NCBI GenBank assembly: GCA_030998225.1
Contig: JAPYXD010000716.1
Location: 1,922,001-1,986,000 of the forward strand
Length of the DNA: 64,000 nt
Direction of reading: 5' to 3'
From: Diplolepis rosae
Lineage: Eukaryota > Arthropoda > Insecta > Hymenoptera > Diplolepididae
Part shown: one piece after another, positions 35,835 through 47,599 of the stretch
How positions within the stretch are numbered: position 1 is the stretch's first letter
How the letters are laid out: each line of letters begins with the position of its first letter
The notes under the pieces: generated by a model
Databases searched by the model: none
Told to the model about the DNA's origin: nothing
The model's input: the letters and a program-made list of their open reading frames with translations, nothing else
Position numbers and translations under genes: made by a program

Positions 35835-38800
35835 TTATTCAAGACTAGAATTATTCGTTAACTCAATCTCAAGTTCCTGAAAAACCTTCTCAGTGTACTG
35901 TTTGAGTGACTGTAAACTAAGGAAAAAGGAAAGCCTTCTTTCAAAAAATGTTTCACTTTGTGGAGGAATCGCGATACCAACCAGACGCTTTCTACAAATC
36001 AAAGGACCACCATAATCACCCTGGAAAAAAGGCAAAAAATAACATTTAAATAAATTGTTTTCAAAATGTAGCGCATATTAAAAATTTCATCATGTTTAGA
36101 AAGAAATAAGTTTTTGGAGTTGAGTAAATTAATAAGTTATTTACCGGCATAGTTTTTCCACACCCTAGGGTTGTTCTGCCACAGAAAATATGATTTTGTA
36201 AGTACATGTCAGTATAAAATTCCCTGCTGCAATCTTCGTCATCATGAATTACAATTTCTAATAATTTCAAGTAGGTTGACATATTTTCAGATTCAGATCC
36301 TTCAAAATAGTCTTCTAATCCCCATCCGAGTGTATAACATTTGTCCCCAGGACTAACATTTTCATTTGACAATACATCATCCATCGTTATTTCCTCCGGA
36401 ATTTCGTTTAGAAGCTAGAGCAATTGTTGAAAATTTTAATAAAATAGAAAATATATTGATAAATTAAAACATTTATTCATATAAAATTTTATAAAATGAA
36501 TGCGGAATTCAGGATTTATGATTTCGACTTCCTTTGCATATGAAGTAATTTTAGATTGTGACTAATAATAAAGAAAAAATCCAAAATTTGATTAGAAATA
36601 GTTTATATACTTACTCGAAGAATCCCAATGCTATAGATCTGATCAAAAGGTTTAAATGGAACTGTCTTAAAGTCTTTTGCTGCCCCGATTCTTCTTAATA
36701 AGTTTGGACTATTTCATTGAAAAATTAAAAATAGTATTATGTGTGACGTCCCGCAGGAAAAAGGCCCTAACGCACAGAAAATCGTTTTTTACGAATTTCA
36801 ATGCTATCAATCATTTTTGTGTCACTCTTGTATAACCAAACAATAACTGTTTACTTATCTGATTAAAAATATCTATCTTATCATAAAATGTTCGATTGAA
36901 AAATTTGATAAGGAAAATCCGTAGAGCACAAATGATCTAATTTTTGAAATTAAGGTGAAATATGTCTAGTTAACGAACTTTTCCTTACTTTCAGGTCTGA
37001 TAAAGTTTACTAAAGCGCATTGTAATCTGAGCATTCTTTCGTAATTCATCGTGTGCACAGACAACGACGACGATGAGGACAAACGAACAGACAGGACTGG
37101 AAAAACCCTTTTTTCGGATTCAGGAGATCATGAAACGTGAACATACAGGAGTATACGTATTTCTCCGGCAGCCACCAAAAGTGTATCGCTCTGACACCCA
37201 TACGGGAGAGCTGCGAAAGCGTCACGGTGACGTTGCAGCGTCTATACGTAAGGTCTATCTGCACAAGTAAATTTTTGCGTAACCTCAAATCTTGCCTCAT
37301 TTTGACATAGTGAAGTTCCAGTGAATTTAATTTCAGTTAATAATGGATGCGTCGGTGGAAAAAAATTAACCAATTGGGAATTTGAAAATACATCGATTTG
37401 TTCAAAGGAAATAGTAGCTAACACATCACTGAATAATTTCCCGGACTGACATATAGATGGCACCACTGTTGTCAAATGCATATGATTTCTGGATAGAACC
37501 AACCTTCAAACGTTATGTGTCAAAATTTCATAACAATCTGACGTTTAGTTCCGAAGTTACAGAAGTTTTGGTGAAGCAACTTTTGTCATTTTCAAACTAA
37601 TGGAAAAAAGAGAGTTTCGAGTCTTAATTGAACATCGCTTTTTATTGGGAAAAAATACTGTTGAAGCAATGCAATGGCTTGATAAGCGTTATGGGGACTC
37701 TGCACCAGAGAAATCAACAATCATCGACTGGTATGCCGAATTTAAACGCGATCGTATAAACACCGATGACGCTGAACGCTCTGGTCACCCAAAATTAGCA
37801 GTTGTTCCGGAACACATAACAAAAGTCCACAAAATAGTGTTGGGCGTTTGCTCACACCCCACCAAAAACAACAACGCGTCTAGGATTCAGAGCGCTATTT
37901 GGAGCTGTTCAAGCGAAGTAAAAAGGATTTTCTGCGTTGGTATGTGACAATGGATGAAACACGGATCCACCACTATACACCTGAACAAAAAGATCGTCAG
38001 CTGAGTGGGCAGCAGCTAGTGAAAGCCATCCAAAGCGACCAAAAACTCAACAGTGGGCTGGCAAGGTTATGGCATCCGTAATTTGGGACGCGCATGGTAT
38101 TTTGTTTATCGACCATCTTGAGACAGATAAATTAATTAATAGCGTCTATTACATAGCATTACTGGATCGATTGAGCGCAGAAATCAAGAAAACACGGCCT
38201 CACATGCAAAAGAAAATGGTGTCGTTACACGAAGACAATACACCGCGCCACAAATCCATGAAAACGATGGTCAAATTGAATGAATTAAGCTTCGAATTGC
38301 TTCCTCATCCATCATATTCTCCAGATCTGGCCCCCAGCGACTACTGGCTCTTTGCTGACCTGAAACAAATGATTCAGGAAAAGAGATTTGGCTTTAATGA
38401 AGAAGTGATTACCGAAACTGAAGCCTATTTTGAGACCAAAGACGAATCATTCTACAAAAAAGGCATTGGAAAGTTAGAGAAGCGTTGGAATGAATTTATT
38501 ACGCTTGAAGGAAACTATGTTGATGAATAAAATTGCATTTCTCGAAAAACCTGTGTTTTTCTTAGTTAGACCGGTTACTTATTGGGTGATGTGTTATGCT
38601 ATTATCTTTTTGCCATGTTAGCAGACAATGTACAGGGGTTTCCAATTAGAGGTTTCATTTTGAATATCCCGCTATTTTTGCAGCCGTCATAATAAGAGGT
38701 ATCGTTTTTTGACATATGACAACTAAAAACTATGCCATTAACCCCTTAACCTACAACTACGGGCATAGTCCGTAGTAGATGATCGGGCATTTAATTGAAT

Positions 38801-41800
38801 CAATTGATTAAAAATGAATGAAATTAAATTAATTATCAATTCTCGAACGTAAATCGTAGGTTAAGGGGTTAATAGAAATGTAACGTTACACGCTTCAACA
38901 GCGCATTAAAATTGTTAAAATTCTCTACAAAAATGGTGAAAATTTTGCTGAAACAGTTCATAAAGTTAAAAGTTTTCTCCGAGGTCGTGAAGCACCTTCT
39001 CGGTGAGCTATTGCGAAATTGATGCAAAAATTCGAGCTGTTGGGGCAAGTTAGTGATGTGAAGAATCAAACTCGTTCTCATCGTTCAAGAACACCAGCGA
39101 ATATTGCTTCTGTAGCTCACAGTGTGGAGGAAAACCCAGGTTCGTCCATTCTACGCCATTCTTTGGAATTAGGCATTTCTCAAGAGACTCTACACCGGAT
39201 TTGGCATAAAAATTTGTATGCGATATGATATGTATGTAAAGAGCACAAAGCCGAGCGCGAAGCGTAACTTGATTATTATTTCATTGTTCCAATATTCCGA
39301 ACATGCGTTGGAAAGCTACTGTCATTGTGCGTCTTTTTCAGTATATGTCATTCATTTATAGCGTAAACAACAATAATTTTTTTTCACTCAAATATGTCGA
39401 ACTTTGTGCCTGAAAAAGTGTTTTTGCGGGGAGTTCTTCTTCATTACTTTAATATGAAGAAAACTGCTTCCGAAAGTCATCGTACTTTGGTGGAAGTTTA
39501 TGGTGAACATGCTCTAGCTGAACAAACGTGCCAAAAGTGGTTTGCACAATTTGAAAGTGGTGATTTTGGCTTGAAAGACGAAGAACGTCCTGGGCAGCCA
39601 AAAAAGTTTGAAGATGAAGAACTGGAAGCATTACTCGATGAAGATTGTTGCCAAACACAACAAAAGCTCGCAGAATTTTTGGGAATCACTCAAGCAGCCG
39701 GATACATTCAAAAGCAAGGAAATTGGGTTCCACATTAACTCAAGCCGAGAGACGTTGAAAGGCGGTTTTGCATGTCCGAAATGCTGCTGGAACGCCACAA
39801 AAAGAAGTAATTTTTGCATCGGATTGTTACTGGTGATGAAAAATGGATCCATTACGACAACCCCAAGCGCAAAAAATCATATGTGAAACCCGGCCAACCA
39901 GCCAAATCAACGGCAAAGCCGAATATTCATGGCGCAAAGGTAATGCTCTGTATTTGGTGGGATCAGAAGGGTGTGCTGTATTATGAGCTGTTAAAACCGG
40001 GTGAACTCATCAATGGAGAATGCTACCGAACACGATTAATCTGTTTGAAGAGAGCAATAGCCGAAAAACGCCCGGAATATGCGACCAGACACGAGGCAAT
40101 AATTTTCCATCATGACAACGCTCGGCCCCATGTTGCTATTCCAGTTAAGAACTATTTGGAAAACAGTGGATGGGAAGTTTTACCCCACCCGCCTTATAGC
40201 CCAGACCTTGCCCCTTCTGACTACCATTTGCTCCGGTCGATGCAGAACGCCCTCATTGGAATACGGTTCACATCAGAACAGGGTATCAAAAATTGGCTTA
40301 ATTCATTCTTGGCCGCCAAGCCGGCGCAGTTCTTTTGGGATGGAATCCACAAATTGCCAGAAAGATGAGAAAATGTCATAGCTTCAGATGGGCAATACTT
40401 TGAATAATACTATTGTACATGTTTTTCTTGAATAAACGTTCAAATTTTGAAAAAAAACCGCACGAATTAAGTTATAGATCCATATCTTAAGGCTTATGAA
40501 GTCCAGTTAAGACAAGAACTCAAGTCTGCCGAGCATCAACAAATTGGGTGTTGGGCGCTACGTGCCACACAATTGGCGAAACCATAGGTCTTTTCGTGAA
40601 AAGTTTCCAGGCCTAGTAGACTTTTTTCTTTGGGGTTACATGAAAGATAAGGTTTATGCTAATGCTCCTCAGTCAATTTAAGAACCCAAAGAGAAGATTC
40701 GTGCCGTTATCAACAAAATAGAGCCCCAAATGTGCGAAAATGTAATGGAAATTTTCATGAAAAGAACATGGTCCTGCAAAAGTAGCCGTGGGGGCCATAT
40801 GAATGATATTGTTTTTCATTATTAATAGCTAACCTTCCGTTATTGAATGAAGTAAAAATCAAATGATTTGTCACAAAAAAACACGCCTTTTTCTCATAAA
40901 TCAAAATGAAACCTCTAATTGGAAAACCTTTTAGGTACAATATTAAAATATCGGCTGCCAAAATTGGTCCAGAATTAACACAGTCGTAAAGTTTGAATAG
41001 CCAGCAATAATAATTGTTAAGATTACTAATCGCGTATGGTTAAACATAGGTCTTGAAAAATTAACGATTTTAGTATATATCTGTTGTGAAATTTACAATT
41101 TTTACGATCTTCTGATAATAATATAATATTTTCAGATTTCATCTTCCTATTTATTTAAAAATGTTACTCAGTTTTTGAAAAAATGATTGTTCTTAATATA
41201 ATATTAATGTCTCTAAAAATTCCAACTTACTCATGTTTAAATACTCCAACTATAACACGAAAAGCTTCATAGCTGCAGGTGAAGTTTCTTTCCCAAATAC
41301 GCATATAACATACATCTGCAGTTACAACGTGTTTTTTAGTAATTGCAAATGCACCACAAATGTGATGAAAATCGAATCTTCCATTCACCTCTTTGTGTTC
41401 TAATATAGCAGCCATATATTTTATATATTCTGGTGCAGCTACTTCGTACCCTCCCATAATTCTACTTTTGAGTAGAGACGTATTATAAACTGCGGAAAGG
41501 GAAAAAATATACAAAAAAATTAGAACAATTAGGAATATATTTTTTCAGAATCGCAGCTTCAATGTACTTGATTTGAACAGGTTTTAAGAAGAAACTATTC
41601 AGTTTTGTTTCTTTAATAATTGCAATGTTATTATTGATGATATTGCTTGAAAGCATAAAGATGATACTTTATGATTTTTGGACATAAAAGATTATAAATT
41701 TTTAAATTTTAATTAATTAAATAAATTAATAAAATTAATAAATTAATTAAATAAATTTAATACATTTTTATATGAAATACTCTATATAGGTAGTTTTGTA

Positions 41801-42006
41801 CAAAAGATTGTAAAACTTGGCTTCTGAAATTTCAAATAAATGTTCGAATTTCAAAGTACAACCTTGAAGATTTGATTGTATTTCAAAAATAAGTAAGAGG
41901 AAAATTTAAATAAATTTGTTCAATATCTACCTGTAGCATCAACAGTCAATATGAAGGTGCACATTGAGCAGAAGACAACAATTTTCATCATCACTAAGTT
42001 TCTCAT
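35835..42006 (-). CDS. Secreted serine protease homolog A (catalytically dead), five exons
   Basis: Exons on the minus strand are 42006-41931, 41489-41231, 36708-36615, 36414-36145 and 36020-35835. All introns are GT-AG, phases are compatible (1, 2, 0, 0), and the total is 885 nt, encoding 294 aa. A hydrophobic signal peptide fills exon 1. Exon 2 has the cleavage site KSR-IMGG and CGAFAI...VTADVC, where the triad His is Val. Exons 3-4 give YSIGILRL, where the triad Asp is Ser, then CYTLGWG. Exon 5 starts GDYGGP, where the catalytic Ser is Tyr and the preceding Asp is kept. Four residues are added between the Cys and GDYGGP. AATAAA follows the stop at 35828. A secreted binding or cofactor role is inferred, not shown. 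Two downstream in-frame Mets in exon 1 are alternative starts. The 4.5-kb second intron holds three transposons. Confidence 0.85.
37015..37420. other. Unassigned sequence in intron 2 of homolog A
   Basis: Moderate-GC stretch with overlapping frames on both strands; it looks like a degraded repeat, but I do not recognise the family. Confidence 0.25.
37421..38594 (+). mobile_element. Mariner, irritans-type, internally deleted
   Basis: 1174 bp between TA dinucleotides (37419-37420 and 38595-38596). The termini are 'acacatcactgaataa' and the inverse of 'acacatcacccaataag', with CCGG-type text next, as in irritans-group ends. It sits in intron 2 of the serine protease homolog at 35835-42006, in opposite orientation. 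It is shorter than the usual 1.3 kb because part of the transposase gene is missing. Confidence 0.85.
37600..38530 (+). pseudogene. Mariner (irritans group) transposase, broken
   Basis: The N-terminal helix-turn-helix region starts at 37600 (MEKREFRVLIEHRFLLGKN) and is recognisably irritans-like. After about residue 83 roughly 150 bp are missing. The frame then changes twice (at about 37860-37880 and 38060), with a TAG in the second segment. The catalytic Asp residues are all still present: D in TMDET (37953), D in HEDN (38234) and D in APSDYW (38339), the last two separated by 34 residues, the DD34D signature. The end YVDE then TAA matches the family C-terminus. Not functional. Confidence 0.9.
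39219..40482 (+). mobile_element. Second mariner (Mos1-like group) nested in the Tc1-like element
   Basis: 1264 bp flanked by TA (39217-39218 and 40483-40484), inserted inside the transposase reading frame of the outer element. The right end keeps 'aaaaaaaccgcacgaat', a common mariner terminal phrase. The left end is poorly matched and contains 'gccgagcgcgaagcg', a phrase also found in the composite repeat tail near 34130, so the left terminus is altered. Confidence 0.8.
39394..40407 (+). pseudogene. Mariner transposase (Mos1-like group) with three in-frame stops
   Basis: A single frame runs from MSNFVPEKVFLRG to GQYFE with stops at 39736 (TAA), 39808 (TAA) and 40366 (TGA, where Trp is usual). 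About eight residues are missing just after LGITQAA. DD34D residues are intact: D in TGDEKW (39835), D in HHDN (40114) and D in APSDYH (40219), the last two 34 residues apart. WVPH, the linker motif of mariners, is present. Absence of frameshifts suggests a younger decay than the irritans-type copy. Confidence 0.92.
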
Positions 42007-42716
42007 TACAATAAAATTATCCAAAAATTAAATTCTTGTGAATAAAAGCCTAAAAAATACACTACACAAGCTGAAGCAATTTTATATGTATATTTTCAGA
42101 TATTTGAAATTTAAAAGAACCTTATCTGTACTCATTGCCTTCTACATAAAATGTTTCTTGACGAGTATCAAGTTTTCAATAATTTAAAGAAAACTTCCAA
42201 ACTAAAATAAAATTATTATCTCTGGTGCTTACTGGAACAAAGTTTTAAACTGCGTAATGAAACCGATAAAGCAATTCAGTAAAACGTGACCTTCACTTGT
42301 GTTATCGCAATAAACAATTTTTCCAATTTACGTAGTACGTGTTCTTAAGAATAAACATCAGGGTCTCTCAAAAATCACTACTATTACACTGCTGGAAGTA
42401 TTTGAAATTTGAAAACATATTGATATATTAAATTTAAATATTCGAGTCTATATCAAATTTCTTTTTATACTAGCGGCTCATAAAGTGGATTTATGTACGT
42501 AATTATACATTTCCTATAAATCGGTTATAAAAAGCTTATTCTTTTACGACAAACTTTATTATTTACTTTTGAGTACTTTATTTCATAGTATATGACGTAG
42601 AACACTTCTATCATCACTTCCAGGAGGTAAAATTCCTCTATTCAATATAATTATTGCAATATATTGTACTTTATTCACGTAACAAATATATTATACTGTT
42701 TAACAAAGAAAGATGA

Positions 42717-45700
42717 TTAGACAGTTGCAGAACGCCCTGTCTTGGAAACTTTATCTTTCCATTCATTTTCAAGTAGCTGAAATATTTCCGTAATGTACTC
42801 TTTAAGGGAGTGAACTTTGATAAAAAATGAAGGACTTCTTTCACTTTTTCCGATTTGTGGCGCAACTGCAATAGCAATAATATGACCTCTATAGAACAAA
42901 GGACCGCCATAATCTCCCTATGAAATAGATAAAAATACAATTTCTTTTAGTATTGTAAGCGTTTAGAAATTTTACTAATTTTACATAGAAACAAGTGTTT
43001 AAAGTTAATTAAATTAATCGAGTTTATTACCGGCATAGTTTTTCCACACCCTTGCCTTGGTCTTCCACACAAGGTATGGTTTAATACAAACAAACCAGTA
43101 TAAAAATGATTTCTGCAATAGTTGTCATCATCCAATTCAATTTCTAATAGGTTTAAGTGGTTTGAATTACTCGCAGGTTGAGGTTCATCATAATAATATT
43201 GTAATCCCCATCCAAACGTATAACATATTTTACCACCATTAGCATCTTCATCTGACAATATATTTATGTTTACTTCATAATTGATTTCACTTTGAAGCTA
43301 GAAACATTATATGCATATTCAAAGATGTAATTGGTTTCATTAGTGGAAGAAATGATGTGGGAAGTATTTTAATCTGGTTTGTTCGAGAAAAAAATGAATG
43401 CGGAATTTAAAATTTATGACTATGAAAATATTTACATGTAAAGCAATGAATGATTGTGACCTTTTGTAAAAAATGAAAAATTTAATAAAAAATTATTTAT
43501 CTACTTACAAGAAGAATTCCAACAGTATAAATTGGGAGATTAGATTTAATTGGAACTGTTGGGAATTCCGTTAGTGCCCCAATTCTATATAAATTTTCAG
43601 AAAATGGGGTAGTATTCTGATCACCATGTCTAAAAACCAAAATATCAATGATATTCTATTCAGCGTTTATTATATATTATATTCCAACTTAATCAATACT
43701 GAGACAATTATCATGTGCCTATGCAGAAATCGCCAGGTTTTTTCCAAGCTCCAAACATGGCCCAGGCTAGGTGCCCCTAGCTTGGCTCTAGTTACATTCT
43801 CATCATCAATGAGAACGTATTGGTTTTATGTGCAAAATCAGTTTCGGAATTTTCATAAAATCTTTACGTTTTGAGAACCTTTGAGTCAGAAAAAACGAAA
43901 GAGTCTCTATTAGACGTGTGCATTCTGTCGGATCGAATGTCGAAAATTCGATTTGATTCGCCTTATTTGTCGGATCGGATTTTGTCGATTCGATCGGCCG
44001 CATAGTCGAATGTCGAATATTCGATGTTCGAAGCGCCCTTCTTCGGATGTCGGATTTTCGACATTCGATTAGCCGTCCGTCGAATGTTGAATATTCGACA
44101 TCCAAAGCGCCCTTCTTCGGATGTCGGATTTTCGACATTCGATCGGCCGTCCGTCGAATGTCGAATATTCGACATCCGAAGCACCCTTTGTCAGATTTTC
44201 GGCATTCGATCGGCCGTCCGTCGAATGTTGGATATACATACATTGTATAATTGTATTTTAATTTTGTGATACTTAATATCACGAATACTAAAATTGCATT
44301 TTTTTTATTTTTTAAAGATAAATGTATTATTTTTCCAAACATCTCAGAATAAATCTGAATGCAGTAATAAACAACTTTTAATTTTTTTATTTATTTCTTA
44401 ACATACTCAAAGAATATTGAGTAAAACTACATGTATAGATATTATAATAATTTATGTTTCTGTAATACCTTGCTTGCAAATTCAATATTAAACGGATTGT
44501 CCGTGAAGCTGATATAAAAAAATCGTTTCTTGAAAAATACACGCCTTCGTCCACTCGTGAAAATAAACATAAACGTCTCGAATTTCTTAACTAGGTATAG
44601 GACAATGGTCTTCTTCAGGGAGGAAAGGAACCTCTCAGGATTGCTTATATAAAAAAAACTTTTCGTCAGCAAAGCCACATGTCTCGAGTCGGTTTCGAAA
44701 ACAGTTCAGATCATTCTGTGAGAGACTCCGGTAACAAAGTCTTCACGAAAAGTTTTTAAAAATGTAAACCTTCTTCGCGTTTTGCCATTGATAACCAATT
44801 TGGCATCGTTCTTTAATAATAAAATTTTTTTCAAATTGCGGACGGTTCGTGTGCAAAAAATTTTTTATGTTTTCCGGTTTATTTGTTATCCGGTTCTTTA
44901 TTCACAGTGAACTCTAAATATTTTTTCAATTCGTGATGCTGCATACTGGACTACTTCATTTTGAATTGCAAGCTATGAGATAAGTTTTTCAATTTTATGA
45001 TAATCCTTATTTTAATTATCTCCGTTTTAGAGAAATTTTGAATTAATCTTTGAGTTTATGGCACTGAATAGGGCCCCCATATGTGGCCGAAACGTTTGCC
45101 TTGCTTTCTTTTTGAGTATTTTTATATCTAATAGTGATAATTTTAATCGAAGAAAATAAAAAGAATCTGGCCCTATGCCAAAATAACGAGAAATGAACAA
45201 AAAATTCTAAAATATAACTATTCATTGTATATTGTGTAATGTTTAATTAAAAATTGCAAACTACATACTGCGCCGGTCGAATGTAAAAAATCCATCATTC
45301 GATTCCGCTTCGGACGTCGATTATTCGACATTCGACGGACGCACTTCGGATGTCGAATATTCGATATCCGAAGAAGGGTGTTTCGAATGTCAAATATTCG
45401 ACATTCGACGAACGGCTAATCGAATGTCGAAAATCCGACATCCGAAGAAGGGTGTTTCGGATGTCGAATATTCGACATTAGACGGAGGCCAATATCGGAT
45501 CGAAAATCGAATCGAATCTTTTTGCACACCTCTAGTCTCTATGTCTGTCTGTAATAGTAGTAGGTCGTTAAAACTTGAAAAAAGTCAATATCTAAATTCC
45601 ATTTTCCAGTTAAATTATACGAAATACGAAAAAAAAGTTATCTTACAAAATTGTTTACTACTTAAAGATCTAGAAGTTTGAATCATAACAATTTCAAAAG

Positions 45701-47189
45701 ATGTATATTTTTCTTTTTAATTTAAAAAAATACTATTGAAAATCCAAAATTTAATTTTGTAACAATAATATGTGAAATACGATAAAAACGTAGGTTTACA
45801 AAATTGTTCATTTCAATAAGATCCACAAATTTTTTCTGGCATAGTTTCTGATAAAACGTATATTTTTCATTTTAATTTTAAAAAATACGATTAATATTCA
45901 AAAATTCCATTTCTTAAACAAAATATCTAACATGTGGAAAAAACGTTAAGATGGAAAATTATTCAGTTCAGTTCTAGCAAAAACAATTAATTTTAATATG
46001 ATATTAATGTGTCAGAAAATCCCAACTTACTCATGTTTAGATACGTGAATGTTTACACGAAAGGGTTCGTAGTTGACGGGGTCTGTTTCACGAATATGCT
46101 TAGAACATGCATGTATAGTTACAATATGCTTTTTTGAAATAGCAAATGCACCACAAATGTAATAAGGCAAATATGATCCATTCACCCATTTGTATTCTAA
46201 TATACCAGCCACGTATTTTACAGGCTCTGAACGTATTTCTTGTCCATCCATTATTTTATGTTCGAGTAAAGACGAATCATAAACTATAAAAAGGAGCAAA
46301 GTATGCAAACAAATTAGGACGAATATTAATAATTTTTTTTCAATTGCTTCTTTATTAAAAGATTTGTTTAAATATTATATACAAAAGTTCTTTTGACAGG
46401 AATAATTTTAAACTGCTATATCCATTTTTTGTTTTTAAGATATAAATCATGCTTAAGATTTTCTTTTATATAAATTAATTATATTTAAATCTAACAAAAT
46501 ATGCTCGAGTTACGTGAATTAAATTTTTTATGGGGGATATTTTCACGTTTTTGTCAATAAAATATAGAGGCCTTATATCAAAGGCAGATTTTTTCAAAAA
46601 GTTTAGAAAAACCGATTTTTTTCGTAAAGCGAAAAACATCCTAAAAGAATCCACTTGTTCGACTTTGGCGACAGATGTCCGTCTTTTATATGAAGCCACA
46701 CAATAGTTTCCTAATATGAAAGCAAAAATGTCATAATTTCCCATACGAAAATTTTAATTTTATGTAATTTTATTAAAAATCTAATTAAATTATACCGTTT
46801 ATCTAAAATGTGTTGATAAACAGAATGAGAAATCAAATAAGTTCGCATAAAGATAAGACATTGTGACGTTTGATTCCAAACGATCTTGAGGGATTTTAAC
46901 AAATTAAAAATACAATGCTTCGAAATCTCAAAAAATACAATATAGTATTGTTGATTTAAGGCAGAAATTTATTTGGTTTGAATAAATTTTTATTTTATTT
47001 GAAGATATTTTAGTTGAATGGAACTAATTCTATTTAATTCAAATAAATCATTTTTTTTTAATTATCTAAAGTCTTTCATACAAATAACTTTTTCTGAGTG
47101 TAGAAATAAATTAGGAAAATTTGCATCTCACCTACTGCATTTACAGCCACCATAAAGGCATAAAGTGAAAAGAAAATGTGAAACTTCAT
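42717..47189 (-). CDS. Secreted serine protease homolog B (catalytically dead), five exons
   Basis: Exons on the minus strand are 47189-47132, 46283-46031, 43629-43509, 43297-43031 and 42917-42717. All are GT-AG with the same phases as homolog A; 900 nt, 299 aa. Exon 1 is a signal peptide (MKFHIFFSLYAFMVAVNA). Exon 2 has the cleavage site EHK-IMDG and CGAFAISKKHIVTIHAC, where the triad His position is Ala with a His one residue earlier. Exon 3 ends IYTVGILL, where the triad Asp is Thr. Exon 4 carries CYTFGWG and ends in GCGKTMP. Exon 5 starts GDYGGP, Ser to Tyr. AATAAA lies at 42676, about 40 nt past the stop. It is a tandem duplicate of the gene just downstream. Its 2.4-kb second intron contains a hAT element. 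Confidence 0.85.
43794..43905 (+). repeat. Head segment of the composite dispersed repeat (copy 3)
   Basis: Begins ACATTCTCATCATC and reads on as 'gagaacgtattggttttatg', matching 33254-33302 and the minus strand of 13565-13850. It is cut off by the hAT insertion starting at 43911; related core text resumes at about 45590. Confidence 0.6.
43911..45534. mobile_element. Non-autonomous hAT element with exact 8-bp target duplication
   Basis: Ends TAGACGTGTGCA and, inverted, TAGAGGTGTGCAAAAA, typical hAT termini. GTCTCTAT flanks both sides exactly (43903-43910 and 45535-45542). Length 1624 bp. Just inside each end is a cluster of short palindromic units built from 'cgaatgtcgaatattcgaca' and 'ccgaagaagggcg' text (43923-44235 and 45275-45500). 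The AT-rich middle has no transposase. It sits in intron 2 of homolog B and inside a copy of the composite dispersed repeat. A hammerhead-like motif lies at 45060-45100. Confidence 0.88.
45060..45100 (+). ncRNA. Hammerhead-like motif within the hAT element
   Basis: GGCA at the start pairs with TGCC at the end. Inside are CTGAATAG, GGCC pairing with GGCC across a 9-base loop, and an intact GAAAC. The CUGAUGA box is altered. A near-identical sequence lies on the minus strand at 56586-56626. This suggests a piece of a Penelope-like tail carried inside the hAT. Confidence 0.45.
45590..45965 (+). repeat. Degenerate tandem core of the composite repeat (copy 3)
   Basis: Units of about 160 bp share 'aaaaatccaaaattcaatttt' and 'tgaaatacgaaaaaaacg' type text with 33360-33870 and the inverse of 11830-12936. 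The tail part is missing here. Confidence 0.55.
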
Positions 47190-47599
47190 TTCCACTAAGT
47201 TTCTATTACTGTAAAAGTAACAAAAAATCAAATGCTTATGAAAATTTGCCTTAAATCGTACACTTTTCAAGCTAGACTGATTCTGTAAGTATTAAACCAA
47301 AGATTGAAATTTTTTACTAACGTTATCTTTATGTATTATGTTTCAGATAAGAAATGTAAAAATAATAAATCCTTGTCATTGAAAAGATAATTTTGGAACT
47401 TAGCAAAAAAGATTACTTCTATTTCAAGTAAATTATGTACGAGCTTAACAAAATTCGTAGATGATGGAAAATACAAAAATTATTGCTTGTATTATGACTT
47501 CCAAGACGTGAAACTCTTCTTTTAAATAAAATCATTGCAATGTAATATATTGCAGTGTATTAATTTGACAAATACTTTGTATAATTCACCAGAAGATAG

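Larger units (their letters stand above)
38877..40825 (+). pseudogene. Tc1-like transposase, N- and C-terminal remnants split by an insertion
   Basis: The 5' part (38877-39218) encodes a helix-turn-helix region with RYTLQQRIKIVKILY and later ENPGSSILRHSLELGISQET, and carries in-frame stops. The 3' part (40485-40825) starts in LKAYEVQLRQELK and ends with DFFLWGYMKDKVYANAPQS, then a Cys-Lys-rich tail and HY. The middle of the DDE domain, including the first two catalytic Asp positions, is missing. At the break, AAATTTG-TA and TA-TCTTAAG join in frame when the inserted mariner is removed, showing how the insertion split the gene. Family assignment rests on the order of motifs. Confidence 0.75.
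38633..40935 (+). mobile_element. Tc1/mariner-superfamily element, decayed, interrupted by a second mariner
   Basis: TA at 38631-38632 and 40936-40937 flanks inverted ends sharing the 24-bp block that begins TTCCAATTAGAGGTTTCATT. The inside holds the two ends of a transposase gene, split by the mariner at 39219-40482. It lies in intron 2 of homolog A. Confidence 0.85.

Noticed and set aside
43806..44342. 178-codon minus-strand frame with repeated 'IEYSTFD'-type text
   Set aside because: Produced by the palindromic units at the end of the hAT element; open in several frames on both strands.
35835..47189. Active trypsin or chymotrypsin genes
   Set aside because: His, Asp and Ser of the triad are all replaced in both genes, and the specificity-pocket Asp is absent.
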